In this document: in pieces, positions 16,421-25,572 of the stretch | How positions within the stretch are numbered: position 1 is the first letter of the stretch | How the letters are laid out: every line of letters starts with the position of its first letter | Position numbers and translations under genes: made by a program | The notes under the pieces: generated by a model | The model's input: the letters and a program-made list of their open reading frames with translations, nothing else | The model's database searches: none | What the model was told of the DNA's origin: nothing | From: Burkholderiaceae bacterium | Lineage (GTDB): Bacteria; Pseudomonadota; Gammaproteobacteria; Burkholderiales; Burkholderiaceae_E | Length of the DNA: 33,458 nucleotides | Assembly: GCA_019635275.1 (NCBI GenBank) | Contig: JAHBZV010000032.1 | Coordinates: forward strand, 1 to 33,458 | Direction of reading: 5' to 3'

Positions 16421-19400
16421 TCATGGGGGGGTCGGCGCCGGCGTCGCCGCCGGCCGCCGCGAGCGCTCGGTCACCTGCGGATCGCTCCAGGGCCCGGTGA
16501 CGTCGTATTCGTAGGCAAACAGCTGCTGCAGCGGCTCGCGCAGCGCCATCTGCGCGACCAGCGAGCCGAGGCCGATCGCCGGGTTGGCCAGCGCCGCATA
16601 GGCGAGCGAAGCCAGCGCGGCGTTGAGTTCCGGGCGGACTTCGACCCGCAGCGACTGCGTCTCGGCCGCGATGTCGGCCTGGCCGCTGATGCGGACCTGC
16701 GCCGCGACACCGCGCATCTCGAAGTCCTCGGTGCGCGCAATGCCGCCGTCGATGCGCGCGTTGCCGTTGATGCGGTCGAACGCGAAGCCTTCGGCGAACA
16801 CGTCGCGGAAGTCGAGCGCCAGCCGTCGACGCAACGACTGCAGGCTCAGCACGCCGATCAGCTTGGCGATGCCCGGATCGGACTTGAGGAACTGGCCCTT
16901 GCCCATGTCGATCGACAACTCGCCGTCCAGGCTGCGGTAGTCGAGCCGCATCGGCGAGCCCACCCAGCGGACCTGCCCGTTCAATCGCCCGGTGCCGCCG
17001 CGCACGGTGTTCGGGAAGCCGAACAGCGCGAGCAGTGCGCCGGCATCGCCCATCTGCAACTCGAAGTCCATCGCGGTCGCGCGCTTGACCACGCCGGGCC
17101 GGGTCTGCCAGCTGCCGCTGGCGCTCAGCGTGGCAGCCCGATTACGGATGCGCAGCTTCTTCACCTGCCACACCGGCGCGGCCGCGCTGCCGGTGTTCAT
17201 CGCCTCGAGTTCGAGCGCGCCGAGCCGGCGATCGTTCAGGATCAGTTCTTCGGCCGCGACGTCGAGCGCCGGCAGCGCCTCGGGCGTGGTGTCGAGCAGC
17301 GTCTCGAAGTCGTCGATGCGGTTGCGCGGGATCTCGAGTCTCGCGAAGCGCGCGACCAGCGCGCCCTGCGTCTCGCCCGGGCCGGCCTGGCGCCAGTTGA
17401 AGTAGCCGTCGATCTCGCGGGCATGGATGTTCGCGCGCCAGAAACCGTCGGCGCGCGAGGCGCCGAGCACCACGTCGTGCAGCGACTTGCCGGCGACGCC
17501 CACCGAGCCGGCGACGAGCGAAACCGTGTCGGGCAGCAGCGAGAAGCCGTTGCCCGCGCCGGCACGCGGCCTGGCCAGCCACTCGTCGCCGAGCAAGGCG
17601 TTCCAGGCGTCGAGGTCGATGCTCGGCGTCCGAAGCAGCACCGCGAAGCCGCGATCGGGCAACGTCGGCGCGTCGGCGAGCGCGAACGCACCGCGCCGCA
17701 CCGTGAGCTGCTGCGAGCCCGCGTCGCGCTCGCGCTCGAACACCAGGCGCACGTCGTCTCGCAGCGCGACGGTGAGCGTGTCGCGCGCCGGCCGCTCGTC
17801 GGGCGAGGACGCCGGCACCGGCCGAGACTCGATCCGCAGCGGCCACTTCGCGTCGGCGGCCTTGCCGAACGGCGCGGGCAGCGCGCTCGATAACCCTTCG
17901 AGGTCGGAGGTGACGACGAGCGTCGCGGCGCGCCGGCGCACGTCGACCTCGGCGCGATACGGCGCCGACCCTGCGAGTCGCCGCGTCAGCGCGTTGTCGA
18001 CCAGCCGGACGATCCCCTCGGCCGGCATCGTTCCCTGGGCGCGCAGCACGAAGCGCCCGGGCTCCGGCGTGTCTCCGTCCACGCTCACCGGCCCGCCGAG
18101 CAGCGTCGCGGTCAACGATCGCAGGGCCAGCCGGCTCTCGGTGAACTCGAGCCGACCCGCCACGCCCTCGAAGCGCGGCAGCGTCCGGTCGAGCGACAGG
18201 TCGTTGCCGGCGAGCACGACGCTGCCGCGCACCCGCGTCGCGTCGATGTCCTCGAGCGGCATCTCGAACGCCAGCTGCAGCGTGGCGCCGCCGCCGATCG
18301 CGACGTCGCGGGTGAAGTCGTCGATCCGCGTGAGCAGCGGGCTTTCGTTGACGAAGCGCACCATGTCGCGGGCCGGGCCCTGTCCGCCCCCCTCGATGCG
18401 CAGCAGCGGTTCGCGGAACTCGGCGATGCGCGCCGTGGTCTGCGTCAACGCGACGTCCCAGACGCGGCCCGTGCGGACGTCGATCTCCATGCCCGCACGC
18501 TCGAAGCGCAGGTGCCCCTGGACGCGGTCGATTGCCGGCCAGCCGGGCGCGTAGGCGAGCGTCGCGTCCGCCAGCGTCGCCTCGACCCGGAACTCGCCGG
18601 TGGACGGATCGCGATACGGAAAGTCGGCGAGATCACCCGCCAGCACGAAGCGCACATCGTTCGAGCGGCCGGCGCGCACCGACTCGCGCACCCAGTCCCG
18701 GACCTTCGCCGGAATCTCCAGCGGCAGGTAGCGAGCGGTACGCGCCGCGTCGGCGCGCTGGAGGCTGCCCTTCAGGTCGACCAGCCCGGCGCCCTTGCCG
18801 CCGCTTCGGTAGCGGCCGCTGACTTCGCCGCTGGCATCGGCATTGGCGAAGCGGAAGGCCTCGATGGTCAGGTCGATCGACGGCGCGGCGCCGGCGGCCG
18901 GCGCCGGCGCGAGCGTCCAGCTGGCCTGCGCGTCGAGTCGGTCGAGCGGCACCTCGGGTTCGGCGAACAGGCCCGGAAAGCGCAGGACGACCGCCTCGCC
19001 GTGCAGCTGAACGCGCCCTCCGTGTTCGGTGAGCCGGGCGCTGCCGGAGACGTTGGCGAAACCCGGCAGCTTCAGTTCACCCGGGCGCGGCGGCGCCTCG
19101 ATCCGATGCAGGCTCAGCCGCTCGAACGCGAGGTCGACGCCGAAGCGCGAAGGCGTCGCCCCGGCGGCATCGACGACCGCGTCGGCCGACCAGTCGACCG
19201 ACAGCCGGTCGACGAGCCCGGCAACGTGCAGCGACGCGAGGCTGCCGCGCAGGCTCTCGGGCACCGGCAGTCGCCCCAGCAGGGTCGCGACGCCGGCCGC
19301 GTCGAACCGCCCGAGCGCCAGTCGCGCCGCGACCGGCTGGCCCCGGGACGACAGCACGAGGCGCGACCCCTCGCCGGCTGCCGACAGCGATTCGCCCTGA

Positions 19401-20482
19401 TCGTCGGTGACCCTCAGCACGGGAAATGCGACCACCGTACTGCCGTCCGGTTGTCGGTGCGCGCGCGCCTCTGCGACGAGCACGCGCAGCGGCACCGGCC
19501 GGTCGTCGACGCGCGCGTCGATGCCGTCGGCGTCCAGCTTGACCAGCGCGTCGAGCAGCGCTCCGCGCTCGAAGCCGGACCAGGCGCGCAGCCGCGCCTG
19601 CCCGGCGCCGATCGTCACGCCGGAGGCGTCGCCGCCCCATTCGCGCCATCGCCGCGAGAGCGCCGCGAGCTCGACACGCTCGGCGCCGACATAGGCCTCG
19701 CCCCGCCACTGGCGCCAGTCGCCGACGGCGGCGAACGGCGCTCGCTGGAACTCGATCGCGACGTCGATGCCACGGCCGAGGTCGAGCAGCTCAGGGGCCC
19801 GCAACGACGCCCGGTGGCGGCGTCCGACCGATCCCAGCGCGACGTCGATGTCGCGCAGCGTGGCCGTCTCGCCGACGACCCGGTCGCTCCAGTCGACCTG
19901 CGCGTGCCGCAGCACGATGCGGCGCTGGGCGAACAGCCGGTCGAGCACGCCGGTTCCGGACGCCGCGTCGAGGTCGACGTCGACACCGGCCACGCGCAGC
20001 CGCCGCGCCGCGAGACGCTCGACGCGCAGCGAGGCCGAATCGATCTCGAGCAGCGCCAGCGCGGGCCGCCCGGCCAGCAGCGAACGCAGCGACAGCACCG
20101 CGCGAATCTCGCCGGCGGCGAAGGCCTGGCGGCCGTCGGCGTCGTCGATCGACACGTTGCGGACGACGAGTCGCGGTCGCAGCCCGTCGAAGCCGGTCAG
20201 CAGTTCGCCGAGCTTCACCGGCCGGCCGACCGCGCCGGCGATCCGGCTCTCGATCGCCGGCCGCCAGCGATCGAGATGCGGCCACACGTAGTAGCGGACG
20301 GCGAGCCAGGACAGGCCCACGAAGACCAGCGATGCGACGGCCGCCCAGGCGGTCCAGCGCAGGACGCGGGCCGCACGGCCTGCCCACGGAGTCGGACGGC
20401 CGCCGGACCGCACATCGGACTCCCCCGCTGGCAGGGCCTCGGCGGTCGGTTCGGCGGGGTTCGAAGGAGGCAGCAAGGACAT
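16421..20482 (-). CDS. yhdP: YhdP-family (TIGR02099) AsmA-like envelope protein
   Basis: 1353 residues from ATG 20482. A short cytoplasmic tail is followed by one membrane helix (about 43-65, LRWTAWAAVASLVFVGLSWL), then a very long periplasmic region. VGRPVKLGELLTGFDGLRPRLVVRNVSIDD just after the helix is a family signature, and the C-terminus (GELSIDMGKGQFLKSDPGIAKLIGVLSLQSLRRRLALDFRDVFAEGFAFDRINGNARIDGG) carries the conserved AsmA-like block. E. coli YhdP is one of the AsmA-like proteins that move phospholipids toward the outer membrane; the same role is inferred here. I chose ATG 20482 over an in-frame ATG at 20527, which overlaps the divergent glnE start. Confidence 0.94.
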   Translation of the reverse strand: MSLLPPSNPAEPTAEALPAGESDVRSGGRPTPWAGRAARVLRWTAWAAVASLVFVGLSWLAVRYYVWPHLDRWRPAIESRIAGAVGRPVKLGELLTGFDGLRPRLVVRNVSIDDADGRQAFAAGEIRAVLSLRSLLAGRPALALLEIDSASLRVERLAARRLRVAGVDVDLDAASGTGVLDRLFAQRRIVLRHAQVDWSDRVVGETATLRDIDVALGSVGRRHRASLRAPELLDLGRGIDVAIEFQRAPFAAVGDWRQWRGEAYVGAERVELAALSRRWREWGGDASGVTIGAGQARLRAWSGFERGALLDALVKLDADGIDARVDDRPVPLRVLVAEARAHRQPDGSTVVAFPVLRVTDDQGESLSAAGEGSRLVLSSRGQPVAARLALGRFDAAGVATLLGRLPVPESLRGSLASLHVAGLVDRLSVDWSADAVVDAAGATPSRFGVDLAFERLSLHRIEAPPRPGELKLPGFANVSGSARLTEHGGRVQLHGEAVVLRFPGLFAEPEVPLDRLDAQASWTLAPAPAAGAAPSIDLTIEAFRFANADASGEVSGRYRSGGKGAGLVDLKGSLQRADAARTARYLPLEIPAKVRDWVRESVRAGRSNDVRFVLAGDLADFPYRDPSTGEFRVEATLADATLAYAPGWPAIDRVQGHLRFERAGMEIDVRTGRVWDVALTQTTARIAEFREPLLRIEGGGQGPARDMVRFVNESPLLTRIDDFTRDVAIGGGATLQLAFEMPLEDIDATRVRGSVVLAGNDLSLDRTLPRFEGVAGRLEFTESRLALRSLTATLLGGPVSVDGDTPEPGRFVLRAQGTMPAEGIVRLVDNALTRRLAGSAPYRAEVDVRRRAATLVVTSDLEGLSSALPAPFGKAADAKWPLRIESRPVPASSPDERPARDTLTVALRDDVRLVFERERDAGSQQLTVRRGAFALADAPTLPDRGFAVLLRTPSIDLDAWNALLGDEWLARPRAGAGNGFSLLPDTVSLVAGSVGVAGKSLHDVVLGASRADGFWRANIHAREIDGYFNWRQAGPGETQGALVARFARLEIPRNRIDDFETLLDTTPEALPALDVAAEELILNDRRLGALELEAMNTGSAAAPVWQVKKLRIRNRAATLSASGSWQTRPGVVKRATAMDFELQMGDAGALLALFGFPNTVRGGTGRLNGQVRWVGSPMRLDYRSLDGELSIDMGKGQFLKSDPGIAKLIGVLSLQSLRRRLALDFRDVFAEGFAFDRINGNARIDGGIARTEDFEMRGVAAQVRISGQADIAAETQSLRVEVRPELNAALASLAYAALANPAIGLGSLVAQMALREPLQQLFAYEYDVTGPWSDPQVTERSRRPAATPAPTPP

Positions 20483-20525
20483 GAGCGACAATCCCTGACA
20501 AGGATAACCTTTCGGGCACGGCACC

Positions 20526-23198
20526 ATGGAGTTCCAGGGCGAGCGGCATTCCGGCTACTTCCGCCGGACGCTGCAGGCACTTTCGGCGGCGATCGGCGAA
20601 GACGCGGCGCGAAGCCGGCTCGCCGAACTGGCGCAGGGGGCGCTGGACGACGCAGCGATCGAGGCACTCGCGCAGGCCGTCGCGGTGCCGGGCGACACCG
20701 GCGCCACGCTGCGGCGCACGCGCAGCTGGCTGATGCTCACGCTGATCGAGCGCGACCTGGGCGGCGCGGCCTCGCTCGAAGAGGTGTGCGCCACGATGAC
20801 CCGGTTCGCGACGTTCGCCACCGGCAGCGCGCTGCGCTGCGCCGCCGCCGAACTGGCCGGCCGGCACGGCCGGCCGCTCGATCGCCAGGGACGCGCACAG
20901 GACCTGCTGGCCGTCGGCATGGGCAAGGCCGGCGGCAACGAGCTCAACGTCTCGTCCGACCTCGACCTCGTGTTCGTGTATCGCGAGGACGGCGAATCCG
21001 AGGGCGTCGACGGGTCGGGGCGAATCGCCAGCAGCGAATGGATGCACCGGCTGGCCCGCCGCGCGATCGAGTTGCTGGCCGACTACACGGCCGACGGCTT
21101 CGTGTTCCGCGTCGACACGCGGCTGCGCCCGAACGGCGACTCGGGGCCGCTGGTGGTCTCGCACGGCATGCTCGAGCAGTACTTCTACGGCCAGGGCCGC
21201 GAGTGGGAGCGCTTCGCCTGGCTCAAGGGCCGGGTGCTGGCCGACTCGGGGCTCGCCGGCGAGGCGACGCGCCGCGACGACGAGTCGTCACTGGAGCGGA
21301 TCGTCACGCCGTTCGTGTTCCGCCGGTACATGGACTACGAGGCGTTCGCCGCGTTGCGCGACCTGCACTCGAAGATCCGCAGCGAAGTCGCGCGCCGTGC
21401 CGCACGCGATCCGGGCGCGATCGACGTCAAGCTCGGCCGGGGCGGCATCCGCGAGATCGAATTCACGGCGCAGCTGTTCCAGATCGTGCGCGGCGGGCGC
21501 GACCCGGCGCTGCGCAGCCGCAGCACGCTCGAGACGCTGGCGACGCTGGTCGATCGCGGACTGCTGCCCGAGGACGAATCCGCGGCGATGGTGGCGGCGT
21601 ACCGGCTGCTGCGACGCACCGAGCACGCGTTGCAGTATCGCGAGGACGCGCAGACGCACCGGTTGCCGCACGACGACGCCGATCGCGAGCAGGTGGCCGC
21701 GATGCTGCGGATGCCGCGCGCCGACTTCGACCGCTCGATCGCCGGCAGCACCGAACAGGTCGCCCGGATCTTCGACCGGCTGCTCGCGCCCGAGGAAGCC
21801 GCCGACGAGGCCGCGCACGATGCGCAGGCCGGCGGCGGCGAACTCGACGCCGAGGTGCAGCGGCGATTCGACGCGTTCCGGTCCGGCCCGCGCTACGGCG
21901 CTGCACGCGCGGAAACGCGCGCGGCGATCGAGCGCCTGCTCGCCGCCGCCGTGCACAAGCGCACCGGCAACGCCGGGCTGGTGCGGCTGGTCGACCTGCT
22001 CGACACCGTCTGCCGGCGCCCGGCCTACGTGGCCCTGCTCGGCAAGTACCCCGAAGCGTTCGGTCGCGTGCTGCGCATCCTCGACTGGGCGAAGTGGCCG
22101 GCCGACTACCTGATGCAGCATCCGGTGGTGCTCGACGAGCTGCTCGACGGCCAGCTGCTCGAGCCGACCGACTACGAGAGCTGGGCGCGGCAGCTTCGCG
22201 AGCGCGTCGAGGCCGCCCGGCACGACGGCGAGCCCGACGTCGAGCGCCAGATGGACATCGTCCGCGAGGCGCACCACGCACAGGTGTTCCGCCTGATGGC
22301 GCAGGACCTCGCCGGGCGACTCACCGTCGAGCGCGTCTCCGACCACCTGAGCGAACTGGCCGACCGCGTGCTCGGCCTGGCCATCGAGCTGGTCTGGGCG
22401 ACGCTCAGGCTGCGCTTTCGCGACACGCCGCGCTTTGCCGCCGTGGCGTACGGCCGGCTGGGCGGCAAGGAGCTCGGCTACACGTCGGACCTCGACCTCG
22501 TCTTCCTGTACGACGACGACGACGAGCGCGCGCCCGAGGCCTACGCGCAACTCGCGCAGCGCCTGTCGGGATGGCTGTCGGCGCGCACCGCCGCCGGGCT
22601 GCTGTTCGAGATCGACCTGCGGCTGCGACCAAACGGTGCGGCCGGCATGCTCGTGTCGAGGCTCGGCGCGTTCGAGGCCTACCAGCGCGAATCGGCGTGG
22701 GTCTGGGAGCACCAGGCGCTGACGCGCGCGCGGTTCTCGGCCGGCGACCGCGAGATCGGTGAACGCTTCGAGGAGATCCGCCGCGCGGCGCTGTCGCAAC
22801 GTCGCGAGCTGCCCAGGCTTCGCGACGAGGTCATCGCGATGCGCCGCAAGATGCACGAGGGGCACCCGAACCGCAGCGAGCTGTTCGACCTCAAGCACGA
22901 CCGCGGCGGGATGGTCGACATCGAGTTCCTGGTGCAGTACCTGGTGCTCGGGCACTCATGCGACCACCCGACGCTGCTCGACAACGCCGGCAACATCGCG
23001 CTGCTCGGGCGCGCGGCCGCGTGCGGGCTCGTCGACGCGGGGCTGGCGACGCGCACTGCCGACGCCTACCGGCGCTACCGCCGGTTGCAGCACCAGCTCA
23101 AGCTCGACGACGCGGCCTACGCCCGCGTCGAGCCGGGCGTGGTCGCGGCGGAGCGCGAAGCGGTGACCGGGCTGTGGGACGCGGTGCTCGGACCCTAG
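20526..23198 (+). CDS. glnE: Bifunctional glutamine synthetase adenylyltransferase/deadenylase
   Basis: 890-residue enzyme that adds or removes AMP on a Tyr of glutamine synthetase, responding to PII and glutamine. Two nucleotidyltransferase modules are clear: the N-terminal deadenylase motif GMGKAGGNELNVSSDLDLVF (about 131-150) and the C-terminal adenylyltransferase motif YGRLGGKELGYTSDLDLVFLY (about 641-661). Each is followed by a C-terminal helical part (RGGIREIEF after the first, DRGGMVDIEF after the second). Length fits betaproteobacterial GlnE, slightly below the 946 of E. coli. Divergent from yhdP with under 50 nt between starts, so promoters overlap. Its stop shares bases with the convergent azlD stop (CTAG). 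No strong ribosome site is visible. Confidence 0.97.
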   Translation: MEFQGERHSGYFRRTLQALSAAIGEDAARSRLAELAQGALDDAAIEALAQAVAVPGDTGATLRRTRSWLMLTLIERDLGGAASLEEVCATMTRFATFATGSALRCAAAELAGRHGRPLDRQGRAQDLLAVGMGKAGGNELNVSSDLDLVFVYREDGESEGVDGSGRIASSEWMHRLARRAIELLADYTADGFVFRVDTRLRPNGDSGPLVVSHGMLEQYFYGQGREWERFAWLKGRVLADSGLAGEATRRDDESSLERIVTPFVFRRYMDYEAFAALRDLHSKIRSEVARRAARDPGAIDVKLGRGGIREIEFTAQLFQIVRGGRDPALRSRSTLETLATLVDRGLLPEDESAAMVAAYRLLRRTEHALQYREDAQTHRLPHDDADREQVAAMLRMPRADFDRSIAGSTEQVARIFDRLLAPEEAADEAAHDAQAGGGELDAEVQRRFDAFRSGPRYGAARAETRAAIERLLAAAVHKRTGNAGLVRLVDLLDTVCRRPAYVALLGKYPEAFGRVLRILDWAKWPADYLMQHPVVLDELLDGQLLEPTDYESWARQLRERVEAARHDGEPDVERQMDIVREAHHAQVFRLMAQDLAGRLTVERVSDHLSELADRVLGLAIELVWATLRLRFRDTPRFAAVAYGRLGGKELGYTSDLDLVFLYDDDDERAPEAYAQLAQRLSGWLSARTAAGLLFEIDLRLRPNGAAGMLVSRLGAFEAYQRESAWVWEHQALTRARFSAGDREIGERFEEIRRAALSQRRELPRLRDEVIAMRRKMHEGHPNRSELFDLKHDRGGMVDIEFLVQYLVLGHSCDHPTLLDNAGNIALLGRAAACGLVDAGLATRTADAYRRYRRLQHQLKLDDAAYARVEPGVVAAEREAVTGLWDAVLGP

Positions 23199-23566
23199 CT
23201 CGCCCACCAGAAGACGGCGACCGCGCTCGCCAGCGCCACGAAGGCATTGCCGCCGATGCGGCCGACGACGACCAGCACCGCCGCCGAGAGCAAGCGCGGG
23301 TCCGCCGCGAGCGCGGCGAACTGGCCGGGCGCGGACGCTGCCGCCGCTCCCGCCGCTTCGGGCGCGGCCGGCTCGAGCAGCGAGTGCAGCACCTCGGGAG
23401 CGACCAGCGCGACCAGCGCCGCCAGCGGCGCGTAGCGCAGTGCGCGCTCGACGATGCCGCGCGGCAGCCAGGCGCGAGGCGCCACGAGGAACGCGTTGCG
23501 CAGCGCGACGATCACCAGCGTCAGCAAGGCGATCGTCGTCCAGACACCGGTCGCGGACATGTCCAT
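23195..23566 (-). CDS. azlD: AzlD-family branched-chain amino acid transport subunit
   Basis: 123-residue hydrophobic protein with about four helices, the AzlD small subunit. It carries LTLVIVALRNAFLVAPRAWLP (the family has a TxxxRxxPF-type start), ALRYAPLAALVALVAPEVL, and a C-terminal RLLSAAVLVVVGRIGGNAFVALASAVAVFW. It should pair with AzlC to export branched-chain amino acids or analogues. Its ATG overlaps the azlC stop by one base (TGATG), so they are translationally coupled. A central Ala-rich loop (APEAAGAAAASAPG) is variable. A second in-frame ATG lies two codons later (23560), so the exact start is uncertain. Confidence 0.87.
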   Translation of the reverse strand: MDMSATGVWTTIALLTLVIVALRNAFLVAPRAWLPRGIVERALRYAPLAALVALVAPEVLHSLLEPAAPEAAGAAAASAPGQFAALAADPRLLSAAVLVVVGRIGGNAFVALASAVAVFWWAS

Positions 23567-24297
23567 CAGTCGCTCCTCACCGTCCGCGCGCGCCAGCGCG
23601 CCATCGCCTGCTCGATCGCCAGCGCCGCCAGCACGCCGGCCACGATCGCCGCGAACATGCCGAGTCGCCACGGCCAGTGCCAGCCGGCGACCGCCACGGC
23701 CGCTGCGACGACGGTGGCGCCCAGTGCAGGCCACGACGCGATCATCGGCACGATCACTGCCAGCACCGCGAGCACCCCGAGGTAGGCGAAGCCGGCCGAG
23801 GCGGGCATGGCGCTGGCGAGCAGGATTCCGGCCAGCGAGCCGAGGTGCCACGCCGCCCAGACCGGCAGGTTGTAGCCGACGTACATCGCCACCCGCTGCG
23901 GCGGCGCGCCGCGCGCACGCCGCATCTGGTACAGGCCGAGGCCCGTGTCGGTCATCAGGTAACCGAGCAGCAGTCGCCGCGGCAGCGGCAGGCGAACCAG
24001 GTCGCGCGACACCGACGCGCTGTAGACGATGAAGCGCAGCCCGGTGAGGATCGCCGTGACTGCGATCAGCAACTGCGAGGCGCCGGCCACCATCAGCGGA
24101 AGCGCCACCAGCTGGGTCGTCCCCGAGAACACCAGCATCGACATGCCCAGCGCCTGGGGCAGCGTGAGCCCGGCCTGGATCATCGCCACCCCGGTGATCA
24201 CGCCCCACGAGCCGGTGCCGAAGAGCGCCGGCCACACTGCGGCGAATGCTTCGCGGAACCGGCGCCGCCGGATCCTCGCGACCGCGGCGGAACTCAC
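23566..24297 (-). CDS. azlC: AzlC-family branched-chain amino acid permease
   Basis: 243-residue AzlC/YgaZ-type inner-membrane protein that, with AzlD, exports branched-chain amino acids. The family N-terminal helix region is AVWPALFGTGSWGVITGVAMIQAGLT, followed by MLVFSGTTQLVALPLMVAGAS, LTGLRFIVYSASVS and YLMTDTGLGLYQMRRA, all diagnostic. It starts at GTG 24297, whose GTGA overlaps the upstream MFS stop, and its stop overlaps azlD. All three genes thus form one translationally coupled minus-strand operon, divergent from ilvE. Family known; transported substrate inferred. Confidence 0.93.
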   Translation of the reverse strand: MSSAAVARIRRRRFREAFAAVWPALFGTGSWGVITGVAMIQAGLTLPQALGMSMLVFSGTTQLVALPLMVAGASQLLIAVTAILTGLRFIVYSASVSRDLVRLPLPRRLLLGYLMTDTGLGLYQMRRARGAPPQRVAMYVGYNLPVWAAWHLGSLAGILLASAMPASAGFAYLGVLAVLAVIVPMIASWPALGATVVAAAVAVAGWHWPWRLGMFAAIVAGVLAALAIEQAMARWRARTVRSD

Positions 24298-25499
24298 GGG
24301 CGCGCCGGAACGCGGCCCAGCGCCCAGCCGTTGCGCGCCGCCAGCCACGCCACCGCGCCGAGCACGGCCAGCACGAATGGCAGCGACAACAGGTTCAGGA
24401 TCGACCAGCCGTTGACGAACAGCAGCGCGCCCGACGACGCGGAGCTCGTGATCATCACGGTGAACACGCACAGGTCCATGAAGCCCTGCACCTTGTTCTT
24501 CTCGGCCGGTCGGTAGGCGCTGGTCAGCAGCGTCGAGGCGCCGGTGTACATGAAGTTCCAGCCGATGCCGAGCAGCACCAGCGCTGCGACGAAGTGCGCG
24601 AGATCGACCCCGGACAGCGCGATCGCCACGCAGCCCAGCATCAGCAGGCAACCGCTCACGATGACCGGCAGCACGCCGAAGCGGCCGATCAGCGAGCCGG
24701 TCGCGAGTCCCGGCGCGAACATGCCGATCACGTGCCATTCGATCACCAGCGCCGCCGACGCGTACGGGTGGCTGCAGACCTGCATCGCCAGCGGCGTGGC
24801 CACCATCAGCAGGTTCATCACCCCATAGGACAAGGCCGCGCACGCGATCGCCACCCAGCAGGCGGGCTGGCGGAGGATCTCGCCGAGCGGTCGCGCGTCG
24901 CCGGCCACGCCGGCCGGCGGCGGCCGCCGCAGCCGAAGCAGCTGCGCGAGCAGCAGCGACCCCAGCGCGAAGCCGACCAGCGTCAGGTAGGTGCCGGCGA
25001 ACTGCGTCGGCAGCCACCCGCGCGACCACTTCGAGATCTCCGGGCCGAGCACGCCGCCGGCGATTCCGCCGGTCAGCACCAGCGACATCGCCCGCGCGCG
25101 GAAGTCCGGGCGATAGGTGTCGGCGACGTCGGCCGCCGCAAAGCGCAGGCTCGCGCCGAACGCGTTGTACAGGCCGCTCGCGAAGGTCGCCACGCACAGC
25201 AGCGCCAGGCTGCCCAGCGTCATCGCGTGCCACGCGAGCAGCGCCCCGCCCATCGCCGCGACCGAGCCGACCGTGTAGCCGGCGCGCCGGCCGTAGCGGC
25301 GCATGAACGCCGCCGCCGGCATCGACCACAGGGCGCCGCCCAGCACGTAGCCGGTGACCGGAAGCGTCGCGAGCAGCTTGTTGTCGGCCAGTTGCAGGCC
25401 CGCCAGGCCGTTGACGGCGATCAGCGTGACGTTGTTGGTGAGCAGCAGCGCCTGCATGAGCGCCAGCAGCCCGACCTGGAAGCGCAGGGTGGCGAGCAT
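24294..25499 (-). CDS. Major facilitator superfamily transporter
   Basis: 401-residue protein with about 12 hydrophobic segments. It has the MFS loop motif MRRYGRRAGYTVGSVAAMGGALLA between helices 2 and 3 (the G-x3-D/G-R-R type signature) and a second-half FGVLPVIVSGCLLMLGCVAIAL. It resembles the YnfM/Cyanate-like antiporter branch in overall look, but I cannot assign a substrate. It is first in an operon with azlC and azlD (GTGA overlap), so a related export role is possible. Start ATG 25499 has no ribosome site; TAAACT (25509-25514 on the minus strand) lies 9 nt upstream, so the message may have a very short leader. Start codon is not secure. Confidence 0.85.
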   Translation of the reverse strand: MLATLRFQVGLLALMQALLLTNNVTLIAVNGLAGLQLADNKLLATLPVTGYVLGGALWSMPAAAFMRRYGRRAGYTVGSVAAMGGALLAWHAMTLGSLALLCVATFASGLYNAFGASLRFAAADVADTYRPDFRARAMSLVLTGGIAGGVLGPEISKWSRGWLPTQFAGTYLTLVGFALGSLLLAQLLRLRRPPPAGVAGDARPLGEILRQPACWVAIACAALSYGVMNLLMVATPLAMQVCSHPYASAALVIEWHVIGMFAPGLATGSLIGRFGVLPVIVSGCLLMLGCVAIALSGVDLAHFVAALVLLGIGWNFMYTGASTLLTSAYRPAEKNKVQGFMDLCVFTVMITSSASSGALLFVNGWSILNLLSLPFVLAVLGAVAWLAARNGWALGRVPARP

Positions 25500-25510
25500 G
25501 GGGGCGACAG

Positions 25511-25540
25511 TTTAGCGCGCAGGCGCGCCTTCGCTAGAAT
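25511..25540 (+). promoter_or_regulatory. Candidate promoter for ilvE
   Basis: TAGAAT (25535-25540) is a good -10; a TTTAGC (25511-25516) is 18 nt upstream. Predicted start near 25547, leaving about 25 nt before ATG 25573, including GGGAG 8 nt before the ATG. The region also holds the divergent MFS promoter candidate. Confidence 0.45.
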
Positions 25541-25572
25541 GAGAGGTTTCGCGCGCAAACGGGAGAATTTCC

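Noticed and set aside
18512-22762. 1416-codon plus-strand frame running across yhdP and into glnE
   Set aside because: It crosses two well-supported genes in other frames and has the Arg-rich composition of a shadow frame.
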